DNA from: Rosistilla carotiformis
GTDB taxonomy: Bacteria; Planctomycetota; Planctomycetia; Pirellulales; Pirellulaceae
Direction: 5' to 3'
Assembly: GCF_007753095.1 (NCBI RefSeq)
Contig: NZ_CP036348.1
Coordinates: forward strand, 5,061,411-5,125,410
DNA length: 64,000 nt
In this document: positions 28,167 through 37,619 of the stretch, piece by piece
How the letters are laid out: every line of letters begins with the position of its first letter
Position numbering within the stretch: position 1 is the first letter of the stretch
Notes under the pieces: model-generated
Database searches by the model: none
What the model was told of the DNA's origin: nothing
The model's input: the letters and a program-made list of their open reading frames with translations, nothing else
Translations under genes and position numbers: made by a program

Positions 28167-29147
28167 ATGCCAGAACCGATGAGAGCGGCAGTACGCCACC
28201 GTTATGGACCGCCGGAGGTCTTGGAGATTCGTGCGATCGATCGTCCCGATTGCGGGCCCGATCAAGTGCTGGTTCGCGTCCACGCGACAACGGTTAATCG
28301 CACCGACTGCGCCGTCTTGATGGCGAAGCCGTTTATCATGCGACCGATGACCGGATGGATCCATCCAAAGCGAGCGACAACCGGGACCGACTTTGCCGGC
28401 GAAGTCGTCGCTGTTGGAGCGGAGGTCGATGAATTTGAGATCGGCGACCGCGTCTGGGGTTTTCACGACGAAGGACTCAGTTCGCACGCGGAGTATCTGG
28501 TCGCCGGCCGACGCGAGAACGTCGCGAAGATGCCAGCTGGAGTTTCGTTCGTCGATGCGGCGGCGAGTCTCGAAGCGGCTCACTACGCAGCCAACTTCGT
28601 CAAACGCTTGCAGGTACACCAAGGGGACCGCGTGCTGGTCAACGGCGCCTCGGGAGCGATCGGATCGGCGGTCGTCCAACTGTTAAAAAACAAAGGCGTG
28701 ATCGTCACCGCGGTCTGCGGCACCGCCAATATTCCGCGAGTCGAGACGCTCAATCCCGACGAGATCATCGATTACGAGCGCGAAGACTTCCGTCAAACCA
28801 GCACCCGATTTCACGCGGTCCTCGATGCGGTTGGCAAGAGTAGCTTTGGTCGTTGCCGACACCTACTGCTACCCCGCGGCGTCTACATCTCTTCGGAACT
28901 CGGCTGGGGCTGCCAGAACCCGCTGCTCGCTCTGATGACTCCGTGCCTGCGGGGCAAAGTCGTTCGCTTCCCATTGCCAACCAACATCGCTGCCAGCATG
29001 CAGCAGATGGGCGCATTGCTGACCGAGGGAAAGTTTGCCCCACTGATCGACCGCCAATATCCGCTGGAAGAAATCCGCGACGCCTTCGGTTACGTCCTGA
29101 CCGGCGAAAAGTGCGGCAACGTCATGCTGACGTTTGATGCCAATTGA
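28167..29147 (+). CDS. NAD(P)H-dependent zinc-less MDR oxidoreductase (quinone-reductase type)
   Basis: A 326-residue medium-chain dehydrogenase/reductase: MRAAVRHRYGPPEVLEIRAI, GTDFAGEVVAVGAEVDEFEI, GDRVWGF, VLVNGASGAIGSAVVQLLKN (nucleotide-binding; G-x-S-G-x-I-G), and a C-terminal LTEGKFAPLIDRQYPLEEIR. The zinc-binding cysteine/histidine of alcohol dehydrogenases and the structural cysteine cluster are absent, so it belongs with quinone oxidoreductase-like enzymes. Substrate unknown. Confidence 0.9.
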   Translation: MPEPMRAAVRHRYGPPEVLEIRAIDRPDCGPDQVLVRVHATTVNRTDCAVLMAKPFIMRPMTGWIHPKRATTGTDFAGEVVAVGAEVDEFEIGDRVWGFHDEGLSSHAEYLVAGRRENVAKMPAGVSFVDAAASLEAAHYAANFVKRLQVHQGDRVLVNGASGAIGSAVVQLLKNKGVIVTAVCGTANIPRVETLNPDEIIDYEREDFRQTSTRFHAVLDAVGKSSFGRCRHLLLPRGVYISSELGWGCQNPLLALMTPCLRGKVVRFPLPTNIAASMQQMGALLTEGKFAPLIDRQYPLEEIRDAFGYVLTGEKCGNVMLTFDAN

Positions 29148-29173
29148 ATCGCTCGCTTCGATGGGAATCGAAG

Positions 29174-29617
29174 TTACGATTTCTTGCTCAATGGAAAAAC
29201 GCCTTCGGTGATCAGTTGGCGACGATGCGAAACGCGGTGACCAACATTTATTTGCAGCAGGGCAACCGTTGTCCTCCCCTTTGAGGTCAGGCCAAGGAGG
29301 AGCGGTCCATCCCAAATAAAGTGTTGACTCCAGTTGTCATTTCGCGGGTCGAACAAGAACGCTTTTGAGCCATCCACCGGATCAATACCCGCGATGTTGG
29401 GACCCTTGTGGTTGTTGCACTTAAAACAAGCCAGGGCAAGGTTCTCTTCGACCGATTCGCCCCCCATCTTCCCCGGAACAATATGGTCGACTTCAAATGT
29501 CGCCGGATCGTAATCCTGCGGCATTTGGCAGTACTCGCAACAGTTGCCCGCACGCTCCCAGACGTCTGGCGCAAGGCGACCGAGAGGCTCATGTCCCGGC
29601 GTTCCGCAAAGCGACAC
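29174..29617 (-). CDS. HNH endonuclease
   Basis: A 147-residue protein from a GTG at 29617 (the frame stays open to an ATG at 29707). It shows the zinc-ribbed HNH layout ERAGNCCEYCQMPQD, FEVDHIVPGKMGGES, NLALACFKCNNHKG, with the catalytic His in VDHI and CxxC pairs EYC/FKC, then GIDPVDGSKAFLFDPRNDNW and KGRTTVALLQIN typical of stand-alone planctomycete/cyanobacterial HNH proteins. It overlaps the end of the upstream 87-residue gene, so the two are translated together. No restriction or phage context is seen; role unknown. Confidence 0.85.
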   Translation of the reverse strand: MSLCGTPGHEPLGRLAPDVWERAGNCCEYCQMPQDYDPATFEVDHIVPGKMGGESVEENLALACFKCNNHKGPNIAGIDPVDGSKAFLFDPRNDNWSQHFIWDGPLLLGLTSKGRTTVALLQINVGHRVSHRRQLITEGVFPLSKKS

Positions 29618-29852
29618 GTGCACGCGATTGAAGAATTCCAAGCAGACTGCTGATCCGCTCAAAACTTGTCGCCTGCTCGCGTTCATCTTCCGTGAGCTCA
29701 CCCGCACGAGCTTTCTCCGCCAGCAGCCTCATCACCCGACGCTGATCCTCGGAGAAGCCGAGGGACAAAATACCTTCGGCCGCCTGAGGCGACAGGGTTC
29801 CGCTGAGATTCGAGAGAATGGCGTCGTCATAGGTTTCGATTGATTGAGACAT
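29589..29852 (-). CDS. Small hypothetical protein upstream of HNH gene
   Basis: An 87-residue acidic helical protein (MSQSIETYDDAILSNLSGTL; FSEDQRRVMRLLAEKARAGE; LTEDEREQATSFERISSLLG) ending inside the start of the HNH gene. It resembles no named family I know, though planctomycete and cyanobacterial HNH genes are often preceded by such a short acidic partner. The overlap suggests an obligate pair, perhaps an accessory or inhibitory subunit (inference). Confidence 0.65.
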   Translation of the reverse strand: MSQSIETYDDAILSNLSGTLSPQAAEGILSLGFSEDQRRVMRLLAEKARAGELTEDEREQATSFERISSLLGILQSRARVALRNAGT

Positions 29853-29948
29853 GCACCCATTCTATCACGAACTAGAGCGTTCAAGGCAAATGCAGTTGCG
29901 ACAAAATGCAGGGAGCACGGCCGCTATTTGTCGGTGGCTGTGGGCATA

Positions 29949-29980
29949 AAAAACGCGTGACCCTTCGGGTCACGCGTTTT
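29949..29980 (-). terminator. Strong intrinsic terminator after the SGNH-dehydrogenase gene
   Basis: A perfect stem AAAACGCGTGACC / GGTCACGCGTTTT closed by a CTTCG-type loop, followed on the minus strand by a run of T. It lies about 22 bases after the stop at 30003. Confidence 0.9.
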
Positions 29981-30002
29981 CTGCATGCAGCGGCTGCGTC
30001 GG

Positions 30003-32690
30003 TTATTGTTCCAACTGACGCAGCGTTTCTTCCAACGTGTACTGCAACGCATCGTCGACGTCGTGGTTCAGCACTTCCAACGCCAGTTCGGCAGCTTCAT
30101 CGCCGCTGAGGAAGCTGAGCGCTCGGACCGCTTCCAAGCGGACGCGTGGATGTTCGTCGTTGATCCGTGGGGTCAACAATTCGATCGGGCTGTCCAGATC
30201 GTCGGCCCAGAATGACACGACGCGTGTCGCCGCGGCTCGTGCCCGGTGATCCTTGGCGTTCAGAACTTGGTCCAACAGTTCGGTCTGGATCGCGTGATGC
30301 GTTTGGCAAACCCACAACGCTTCGGTCAGCTGGTGCTCATAATCGGCATCCGATGGATCCAAGTTTTCGGTCCATTGGTTCACCGCCGCAACAACTTCCG
30401 CGGGATCGCGCTCGGCCAACTCACGTCGCACGCGGTAGCGAGTTCGATCTTCGGGCAGCTTCAGCAGATCCAACAGCGCCGGAATCGGCTCGCCGGCGAT
30501 CTTCGCAGGCTCGACCAACGGACGCGTCTTGTGCGTGATCCGCCAGATGCGGCCATGGCTGTGATCGCGGCTCGGATCGCGCAGATTGTGCTGCAGGTGT
30601 CCAATCAACGCGTTGTGCCAATCGACGACGTAAAGCGAGCCATCGGGGGCGATCTGCAAGTCGACGGGGCGGAAGTTGCCGTCTTTCCCTTCGACGATTT
30701 TTTCGACTTCCACGCCAACGAATCCCGAACCGTCTTCGGTGATCTTGTGGTTCAAAACCGCGCGGTCGCCGATGCAGTTGGTGACCAGGAAGTTGCCTTG
30801 CCATTCATCGGGGAAGTGACGGCTGGAGATCATCGCACATCCGCCCAGCGGACGCGTTCGCTTTGGATAGAGCGTCGGCAGCGCGAACTTGGGATCGCCA
30901 CCGGCGGTTCCGCCACTGGTTTCCAGATTCGCGACACGACGATGCTGCGATCCGCCGGGGTGTTTCATCGGATATTGGATCTTGCCGGAAATCGGTGCAG
31001 CCCAGTAGCTGAAGCCGGGTGACGCATCGCCGATGAAGTTCTGGCCCCAGCGATCAAAGACATGTCCCCAAGGGTTCGAGAAGGCAACGCTGACGTGCAC
31101 GCCAAACCGTTCGGTCACGGGGTGATATTGCCAGATGCCCGCTTCGTGCAAGCGATTCAGGCCGTACGGACTTTCGACCTGCGAGTACTTAAAGGTTCCC
31201 TCTTCAAAGTAGAGGTTCCCGCCAGGGCCCCATTCAAATGCGGAGATGCCATGGTGCGAGTCGGCCGAGCAGAAGCCCGCCAGCTTGCGGATCACGGTGT
31301 CGGCAGCGTCATCGCCATCGAGATCTTGAGCGAACAAAATGTCGGGCTGTTGGGCGATGAAAGCGCCTCCCTTGCCCAACTCGAACCCGGTCGGTTGATG
31401 CAAGCCGCCGGCAAAGACCTTGCACTCGTCCGCCTTGCCATCGTTATCGATGTCTTCCAGGATCAGCAGCTTGTCGTCCAGTTTGCTCTTGGGTTGCCAG
31501 TGCGGATACGAAGCCATCGTCGAAACCCACAGTCGCCCCTTGTTGTCGAACTGCAACGAGACGGGATTCGCAAGTTCGGGGAACTGTTCTTCAGAGGCAA
31601 ACAGTTCGATCTGCAGTCCATCAGCCAATTCGAACATCTTCTGTTGTTCGGCGGCGGAGTGGTAATCCAACGATCCCAACTTGCCACGCTTTTTGTTCGG
31701 ATCATCGGCGCCGCCGACATTGGTGGTGACGTTGATAAAGGGCAGCGTGTTGCTGTCGTCGACTTCCTCAGGCACGCTGCGGCCCTGAGCGATCGCCCAG
31801 ATCCGGGCATCGCGGTTGGCGGTCATCTGATCCAGGATCGCCCGTTCGCGTTCCATGACGTCGCGATTGTTGTAGGTTCGCGTCCCGTCTTTGCCCGCCA
31901 AACCGCGGTCGCCGTAGATCGAAAAACCGTTGACGGCGCGATAGCGGTGCCACCAATGAAAGTTCTTGTCGTCGACTTCCGCCTTCAGTTCGGGATTGAT
32001 CTCGGCGGCGTCGCTGCCTCCCATCGCGCTGACAAACGCGGGAGCCAACGCTTGGTAGCCCTTTTCGTTTAGATGCGAACCGTTGAGCGTGAGTCTTTCG
32101 TCACGCGATTCGAACAGCTTTTGCGACGGATGGAACAGATCGACAAAGCCCACCTCGGTCTGCTTCGCAACATCAGCCAACGCCGCGGTGTACATCTCCA
32201 ACCGCGGATTGTGCTGGCTGCCGTCGGGAAGGTTCTTGTCGCCGGTCTTCTCGAACGCGATCGGCGAAACGAGGATGATCTTTGGCGAGCCGTTGCCGCT
32301 ATAATCCTTCGCCTTGGTCTCGTTGACCAATTGAGTCATCTGGTCGGTGAACTCCGCCAGTCCCTCTTCACCGGCAAACGATTCGTTGAAACCGAAGAAC
32401 ATCATCACGACCGACGCTTTGCTGTGGGTCAGATGCGAATCGGGATCGCCAAAGTTCTTCGAACGGATCCGATCCATCGGCTCGTCGCCGGGGAAGCAGA
32501 GGTTGCGAACGGTCAGTTCGTGCTGGGGGAAGCTTTGGTGCAGCAGCGATTCCCAATAATTATGGTGCTGCATCCGCTCGCCCAACTCGTTGCCGATCAG
32601 GCAGATGTGATCCCCCTTCTCCAACTTGACCTCCGCCGCAGAGGCGGAGAGCGCGGACACCAAAGCAATTATTAACAACGACAATCTCAT
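30003..32690 (-). CDS. SGNH hydrolase - PQQ-like dehydrogenase - HEAT fusion protein
   Basis: An 895-residue exported protein (MRLSLLIIALVSALSASAAE). Residues about 25-240 are an SGNH/GDSL-type hydrolase: HICLIGNELGERMQ in block I, MMFFGFNESF in block III, and the catalytic LNGSHLNEKGY Asn-x-x-His region. A planctomycete membrane-bound-dehydrogenase propeller follows (LQFDNKGRLWVSTMASYPHW, ILEDIDNDGKADECKVFAGG, LQIAPDGSLYVVDWHNALIG). HEAT-like repeats close it (RVRREL...HPRVRLEAVRALSFLSG). The CxxCH cytochrome domain that often ends this family is absent. Substrate unknown; probably carbohydrate or ester turnover in the periplasm. Confidence 0.85.
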   Translation of the reverse strand: MRLSLLIIALVSALSASAAEVKLEKGDHICLIGNELGERMQHHNYWESLLHQSFPQHELTVRNLCFPGDEPMDRIRSKNFGDPDSHLTHSKASVVMMFFGFNESFAGEEGLAEFTDQMTQLVNETKAKDYSGNGSPKIILVSPIAFEKTGDKNLPDGSQHNPRLEMYTAALADVAKQTEVGFVDLFHPSQKLFESRDERLTLNGSHLNEKGYQALAPAFVSAMGGSDAAEINPELKAEVDDKNFHWWHRYRAVNGFSIYGDRGLAGKDGTRTYNNRDVMERERAILDQMTANRDARIWAIAQGRSVPEEVDDSNTLPFINVTTNVGGADDPNKKRGKLGSLDYHSAAEQQKMFELADGLQIELFASEEQFPELANPVSLQFDNKGRLWVSTMASYPHWQPKSKLDDKLLILEDIDNDGKADECKVFAGGLHQPTGFELGKGGAFIAQQPDILFAQDLDGDDAADTVIRKLAGFCSADSHHGISAFEWGPGGNLYFEEGTFKYSQVESPYGLNRLHEAGIWQYHPVTERFGVHVSVAFSNPWGHVFDRWGQNFIGDASPGFSYWAAPISGKIQYPMKHPGGSQHRRVANLETSGGTAGGDPKFALPTLYPKRTRPLGGCAMISSRHFPDEWQGNFLVTNCIGDRAVLNHKITEDGSGFVGVEVEKIVEGKDGNFRPVDLQIAPDGSLYVVDWHNALIGHLQHNLRDPSRDHSHGRIWRITHKTRPLVEPAKIAGEPIPALLDLLKLPEDRTRYRVRRELAERDPAEVVAAVNQWTENLDPSDADYEHQLTEALWVCQTHHAIQTELLDQVLNAKDHRARAAATRVVSFWADDLDSPIELLTPRINDEHPRVRLEAVRALSFLSGDEAAELALEVLNHDVDDALQYTLEETLRQLEQ

Positions 32691-32834
32691 GCGGAGGATC
32701 CTCTCGATCGACAGTACAGACAGGTGGGTTCAAACTCACAGCGGCGAGGATTCCGGCAGAATCCACACGTTTGCGAGCGACTTATTATCCACAAACTTGT
32801 CGGCGACGTCTACGATCAGCCCGCCGGTTGCCGG

Positions 32835-33605
32835 CTAATTCATATATGCTTTGACCACTTCAAACTTCCCCAACTGGTTCTTCTCGCTTTGCGTCAATTG
32901 CAGGTCGTCGTAGAGGTGAACTTTTTGCAGCTTGTCCATTTCGGTCAACGCTTGGACCAGTGTTTTTCGCAACTCCGCCCCGCGGTACATACTGTCAGGA
33001 CTCAGCGTTCGGTCGGGCCAGCCGATCCACAGTTCGACCACCGAATCAAGCAGACTCAGCGATTCGACGCCATTTTTCGTCAGCGGATTGTTGGCCAGCC
33101 GCAAGCGTTTCAGATTGACCATCGGCTGGATTACCGAAGCGTCCTCGATGCGGCAATTGGAAAGGTCCAGGTATTCGATGTTCTTGAAGTTGCGGTTGGC
33201 GAAACGTAAGACATCCCCATCGGTGACCCCAGCCCCCACACGATTGACCCCAAAGGGGGCAAAGTGCAGCTGCGAAATCCCCGGCAGCATGCCGCCGAAC
33301 AAGATCGCCTGACGGACATCGTTTGCGGATTTGATCGTGTAGAACCCAAGCCCTCGCAAAACGGGCATTCCAATCGGACTCAATTGCTCGCCATCGCGAA
33401 GCACTTCTCCTCCCAACGAAACGAAACGATCGATCGACCGCATCTCCATCTGTTGACGAATCGATTCGTCACTGCGCGATACGGCGACCTTTGCAGCCAT
33501 GTACCCCCCCGCCAGCGAACCCGCGAAGCAGGCGACAATCATCTGAACCCAGGCGGGCCAGGAAGGGATGGAGAAACGTGCAGCGGGCAGGTGAGCATGA
33601 GACAT
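32835..33605 (-). CDS. Membrane-anchored leucine-rich-repeat-like protein
   Basis: A 256-residue protein with one N-terminal membrane segment (VQMIVACFAGSLAGGYMAAKV) and a domain with irregular leucine-rich repeats: NIEYLDLSNCRIEDASVI, LKRLRLANNPLTKNGVES, VVELWIGWPDRTL, LQKVHLYDDLQLT. Leucine-rich repeats usually bind proteins. Apparently monocistronic; function unknown. Confidence 0.7.
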   Translation of the reverse strand: MSHAHLPAARFSIPSWPAWVQMIVACFAGSLAGGYMAAKVAVSRSDESIRQQMEMRSIDRFVSLGGEVLRDGEQLSPIGMPVLRGLGFYTIKSANDVRQAILFGGMLPGISQLHFAPFGVNRVGAGVTDGDVLRFANRNFKNIEYLDLSNCRIEDASVIQPMVNLKRLRLANNPLTKNGVESLSLLDSVVELWIGWPDRTLSPDSMYRGAELRKTLVQALTEMDKLQKVHLYDDLQLTQSEKNQLGKFEVVKAYMN

Positions 33606-34110
33606 CGGAATTCCTCGTGTTCAGGCAGGTGCGTGGTTCGCGACAACGCGATGGCAATGGCGACACACATTTGCAAACAATGAAAATACAAAAAATGGAA
33701 TATGCAGGGGGGCTACCGTTTTAAACAATCTCTAAGCTTAAAATAAGCCAACAACGACGCCGTTGAATTGGATACCGAACCAACCTCGCCATAAGCGGGG
33801 GTGTCGACAGTAGGTTATTCTAACGGGCACGGTTGCACCGGCTGTGACAAACATGTCCCCCCTTAGCACGCTCATGGTCAACGCTTGGGTGAAAACGTTT
33901 GGTCTCAAATTCCGAAGAAATTCGCGTTTTTTCCGTGCATTCTGCCCGCACGACTGCACTAATGCACGCTCTGCATGGTGGCGTCTTCCCCCCAACGGGA
34001 AGATCAACTCACTTGTCCGCCCCGTGTCTACTCTCCGCTGGCGATGACTGGCGATGCCAAACTTCGCAGCAGTGCAGGCACCCTTGCTTAACACAAAGGA
34101 GCTTTGGGTC
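33606..34110. other. Intergenic region with A/T-rich core, no gene recognised
   Basis: About 500 bases between divergent genes. The stretch at about 33670-33760 is unusually A/T-rich for this genome and probably holds the promoters of the two flanking genes. Frames covering it (for example 33738-34217 minus) show no domain or ribosome-binding site. No clear hairpin was found. Confidence 0.45.
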
Positions 34111-34950
34111 ATGAAAGCCAAAACGATCGCGACGCTTGTGATTACATCCTTCTTCATCCAGGGAGCATCGAACGAGGGAATCGCGCAATCCTCGCTCGCC
34201 CCCGCTGTGGATGCCAACCCTTTCTACGAACCTCCGTTAGCGACGCCGCCCGACCCGTTTTCGAAACCCGCCCGCCCCGAGTCTCCAACGTCGGACGATT
34301 CGAAAGACGGGTTCGATGCTAACCAATCGACTCCACCGACAGCAGCGGGAACTGACAATGAACCGGTGACTGGCAAGAGAATTGAGGCGGCGTTGCAAGC
34401 ACGTGTCGATGCACAATTCATCGACGAACCGCTCGAAAACGTTGCGACCGTCCTATCGGACAAGGTGGGGATTCCCATCCTCATCAACCGTCGCGCCTTG
34501 GATGATATCGGCTTGTCCTCCGATATTCCATTGGACTCCAACATCCAGAATGTCCGTCTAGAATCGGCACTCTCGATCGTTCTCGACAGCGTCGACCTGA
34601 CCTACACAATTGAAAGTGAACACCTTGTCATCACGACGCACGACGACGCCAACACGAAGCTTTTAACGCGGATTTATTGGTCGCAAGAGACGGGACTGCA
34701 GGCGGATTACAATTCGGTCGAGATGCTGATTGCGATCGTCGACCCCGACACGTGGGAGCAATTGGGCGGCCCCAGCGTGATTCGCGCAATTAAAACCGAA
34801 AGTGGTTCGTCGAGTGGATTTGTGGTCACCACCACCCTTGTCACCCACAGAAAGCTGCAGCGATTGTTGGACATGATCGCGACAGGCCCTAAGGAAAAAG
34901 TGATCGCCCTGGAGAGCAAGATCGTCTACCCCGGACTGGCCCCTAACTGA
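34111..34950 (+). CDS. Exported protein with secretin/TonB short N-terminal (STN)-like domain
   Basis: A 279-residue protein. MKAKTIATLVITSFFIQGAS is a signal peptide; a Pro/Asp-rich linker follows; then an STN/secretin N-terminal-like domain (DAQFIDEPLENVATVLSDKV, then GIPILINRRALDD, NVRLESALSIVLDSVDLTYT, IESEHLVITTHD). The C-terminal half is found in other planctomycete STN proteins. Such domains bind peptide segments in the periplasm; no secretin pore domain follows, so it is not a full secretin. AAGGAG lies about 10 bases ahead of the ATG. Its end overlaps convergent fliG by 8 bases. Confidence 0.72.
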   Translation: MKAKTIATLVITSFFIQGASNEGIAQSSLAPAVDANPFYEPPLATPPDPFSKPARPESPTSDDSKDGFDANQSTPPTAAGTDNEPVTGKRIEAALQARVDAQFIDEPLENVATVLSDKVGIPILINRRALDDIGLSSDIPLDSNIQNVRLESALSIVLDSVDLTYTIESEHLVITTHDDANTKLLTRIYWSQETGLQADYNSVEMLIAIVDPDTWEQLGGPSVIRAIKTESGSSSGFVVTTTLVTHRKLQRLLDMIATGPKEKVIALESKIVYPGLAPN

Positions 34951-35953
34951 CAAACTCCTCCTCCTCTTCGCCGGTCGGACGCGAGATCTCGCCGGCGTCT
35001 TCGAGCGTGCGGACCATGTCGACGATCCCCTGCTGAGCCGCTTCGACATCGGAGACGCGGACAGCACCGAGGAAGCCCATCTCTTCGCGGAGATTGTCGG
35101 CGGCGCGGGAACTCATGTTCTTCATCACCTTGTTGACCAACGGCTCGCTGCAACCCTTCAACGCACAGGCCCACTTGCTCGCTTCGACGTTCTTCAACAG
35201 CGATTGGATATCCTTGTCTCCCATCTTGGCGATATCTTCGAAGACGAACATCAAGTGCCGGATCTCGTCGACCAGTTCGGGCTCCTCCTCGGCCAGGGCT
35301 TCCATAATCGTCCGTTCGACGGAGCGTTCGGAGACATTCAAGATCCCCGCCACGTGCTCGACGCCACCGACATGCAGGTTGGTTCCGTTAACCAAACTGG
35401 CCAACCGCATTTCCAGCCCGCGTTCGAGATCGGCCATCGCCAGCGTGTCGGCGCTTCCCACCACCGCGATCCGTTGGATCACTTCCAATTGCTTCTCGGG
35501 ATCCAGCCCCGACAAGACCTCGGCGCAATAGCCTTCAGGCAGATGGCTCAAGATCAGCGCGATCGTCTGCGGATGTTCGTCCTGGACAAATTGGATCAGA
35601 TTCCGAGGTTCGATCCGGCGGACAAAGGCGAACGGTTTCTGTTCGATCGATTGTTCGATCCGTTGAATCACCGGATCGGCATCGTTTCCCATCGCTTGGC
35701 GAATCAATTCTTTGGCGAGGTTCAAGCCGCCACAGCTGACGTTCAGGGCACTCGTTTTGGTTCCCATGAACTCATGCATCACATCTTCTTGCTCGGCCCC
35801 GCCGACCGATTCCATCCGCGCGATCTCCAGGCTGATCGCTTCGACCTGAGCCGTCGTCAGTCGCGACATCACGATCGTGGCCGCCTTGGTCGACAGGCTC
35901 ATCAACAAGACCGCACATCTTCGCAAACTGGTTTCGAACTTTGATTTTTCCAA
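34943..35953 (-). CDS. fliG: Flagellar motor switch protein FliG
   Basis: A 336-residue FliG. It couples torque from the MotA/B stator to the rotor and contacts FliM and FliF at the cytoplasmic face. Seen: an N-terminal domain (RRCAVLLMSLSTKAATIVMS), the middle domain with the conserved EHPQ motif (DEHPQTIALILSHLPEGYCA), and the C-terminal torque domain (LVDEIRHLMFVFEDIAKMGD, LKNVEASKWACALKGCSEPL), ending in an acidic tail. No other flagellar gene lies in the window, so this is an isolated copy, as is common where planctomycete flagellar genes are scattered. Confidence 0.95.
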   Translation of the reverse strand: MEKSKFETSLRRCAVLLMSLSTKAATIVMSRLTTAQVEAISLEIARMESVGGAEQEDVMHEFMGTKTSALNVSCGGLNLAKELIRQAMGNDADPVIQRIEQSIEQKPFAFVRRIEPRNLIQFVQDEHPQTIALILSHLPEGYCAEVLSGLDPEKQLEVIQRIAVVGSADTLAMADLERGLEMRLASLVNGTNLHVGGVEHVAGILNVSERSVERTIMEALAEEEPELVDEIRHLMFVFEDIAKMGDKDIQSLLKNVEASKWACALKGCSEPLVNKVMKNMSSRAADNLREEMGFLGAVRVSDVEAAQQGIVDMVRTLEDAGEISRPTGEEEEEFVS

Positions 35954-36227
35954 CGTCTTCCCTTCCGAAACAAACCGTTGCTAAAGGACGGTGAACCGAT
36001 GCGTCTGGACGGCGATGATCCGGGGAACCGCCCCTTTTGCTGCGCCTCAAAATTCGTGCAGCCACCGTACGCTCTACTATCGGATTGATTTGCGAGCACA
36101 AATCACAGAGGCCGCGAAGGTGCGGAACCTGTCGGTTCTGCAGGCAAGTCGGCTGGGAAAGAAATCGGCAATCGTTAAGATCGGAACTTTTGCCATCCCC
36201 TGCCGACCATCCTCTTGGGTCAACACG

Positions 36228-37274
36228 ATGCTCGCCCCCGCCCAATCGAGTGATCGACGACGTGCCATCGTCGCATTGGTGCTGGTCAACAGCCTGTGGG
36301 GGCTTTCGTTTCCAATGATGAAGTGCCTGAACATGCAGGTCGACGAGCACTTTTCGGTGACACATCTCACCGCATCGTCGATGTTGCGCACCTCCGCGGC
36401 CGCCTGGATGATCGGGATCCGGTTTGGAATCGCACTCCTGCTGTACCTTGTCTTTTTTCGCAACACGCTGCGCCAAGTGCAGATGGCCCATCTCTTGGCC
36501 GGGGCGGCAATCGGTGCCGTCTTTGTGCTGGGGTTGATTTTGCAAGTCGTTGGCCTGGGAACGATCCCCGCCTCGCGAAGTGGCTTCCTGACCAGCCTGG
36601 TCGTCGTGGTCACACCAATCATCTCCGCGATCCTCAAACGGCAGATACCGCGGCCAACCGTAATCGCCGGTGCGCTGCTGGCATTATTCGGTGTCGCCAT
36701 CCTCGCGGGAGTGATCGAACTTCGCCAAGGGCGGATCGGCCTCGCTCCCGACATGCGACAAACCTGGACGATCGGGGACTGGTTGACCCTCCTTTCGGTC
36801 TTCTTTTTCAGCGCACAAATTTTACTGTTGGATCGATTCGGCAAATGCTACGAATCGATCGCGTTCACGCCCAGCATGTTTGCCACCACCGCACTGCTTG
36901 CGTTGATCGTATACGCGGGCTTGCAGCCCTACGTTCCCGAATCGGCCGCTGGCGGCTGGACGGGGCTCGCCGCGCAACCGTCCTTCTATTTTATGATCAG
37001 CCTTCTCTGCGCGATCCCGTCGTTTCTCGCCTTTGCATGGATGAACAAGTACCAACCGATGATCTCCGCGGGGCAAGCCGCCGTGATCTACACGCTCGAA
37101 CCAGTCTTCGCTTCGCTTTGGGCGATGACCTTGCCGACAACGCTCAGCCGATGCTGCACGATCGCCTACGCCAACGAGACGTTCAGCCTGCCACTGGTCA
37201 TCGGCGGCGCACTGGTCTTGGCGGCGAATGCCCTGGCGCTGTGGCCCCAAGGCGACGCCAACCGCACAGAGTGA
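36228..37274 (+). CDS. EamA/DMT-family transporter
   Basis: A 348-residue integral membrane protein with about ten hydrophobic segments and two EamA repeats: AIVALVLVNSLWGLSFPMMK opens the first, LLSVFFFSAQILLLDRFG the second, which ends with VIYTLEPVFASLWAMTLPTT, a typical EamA closing. It is a drug/metabolite exporter-like carrier; the solute is unknown. The frame stays open to 35991, but the 79 preceding residues have no membrane or signal features; the start at 36228 fits the family. Confidence 0.88.
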   Translation: MLAPAQSSDRRRAIVALVLVNSLWGLSFPMMKCLNMQVDEHFSVTHLTASSMLRTSAAAWMIGIRFGIALLLYLVFFRNTLRQVQMAHLLAGAAIGAVFVLGLILQVVGLGTIPASRSGFLTSLVVVVTPIISAILKRQIPRPTVIAGALLALFGVAILAGVIELRQGRIGLAPDMRQTWTIGDWLTLLSVFFFSAQILLLDRFGKCYESIAFTPSMFATTALLALIVYAGLQPYVPESAAGGWTGLAAQPSFYFMISLLCAIPSFLAFAWMNKYQPMISAGQAAVIYTLEPVFASLWAMTLPTTLSRCCTIAYANETFSLPLVIGGALVLAANALALWPQGDANRTE

Positions 37275-37619
37275 CACGCGCCCTACCGATCGCATCGGCT
37301 GCCAGAACCACTCGAAAAACACAATCACCGAGCCACCACACCAGACTAGGCAACCTGGAGAAGATAGGCCGCGTCGGTTTACCGTAAAGTCGAAGATCCT
37401 CACCTTAACGGCCGGTTTGTTTTCTTGACCCTCCGATGGAACCGCGTACAATCCGAGCTTAGGTTTGCTGGCACCGCGCGATTGACTTGATCTGCAAATT
37501 GAAGGGAATGGGACACGCGTTGCCGGCGGGCCGTTGGGCACTTGATTCACCTCCTTATCCGCTCGCCCAATCGTTTTGTTGGTGGCATGAACATCATTGA
37601 AGCTAGGTAGCAACTTGAC
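37275..37619. other. Intergenic region upstream of ispE
   Basis: 345 bases between the transporter and ispE. Apart from the promoter at 37425-37452 nothing was identified; frames crossing it are shadows of neighbours. The leader of about 160 bases between that promoter and ispE is long but shows no known riboswitch. Confidence 0.5.
37425..37452 (+). promoter_or_regulatory. Sigma-70-type promoter of ispE-spoVG
   Basis: TTGACC (37425-37430), a 16-base spacer, then TACAAT (37447-37452). It is oriented toward ispE and is the only well-matched pair in this gap. Confidence 0.5.
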
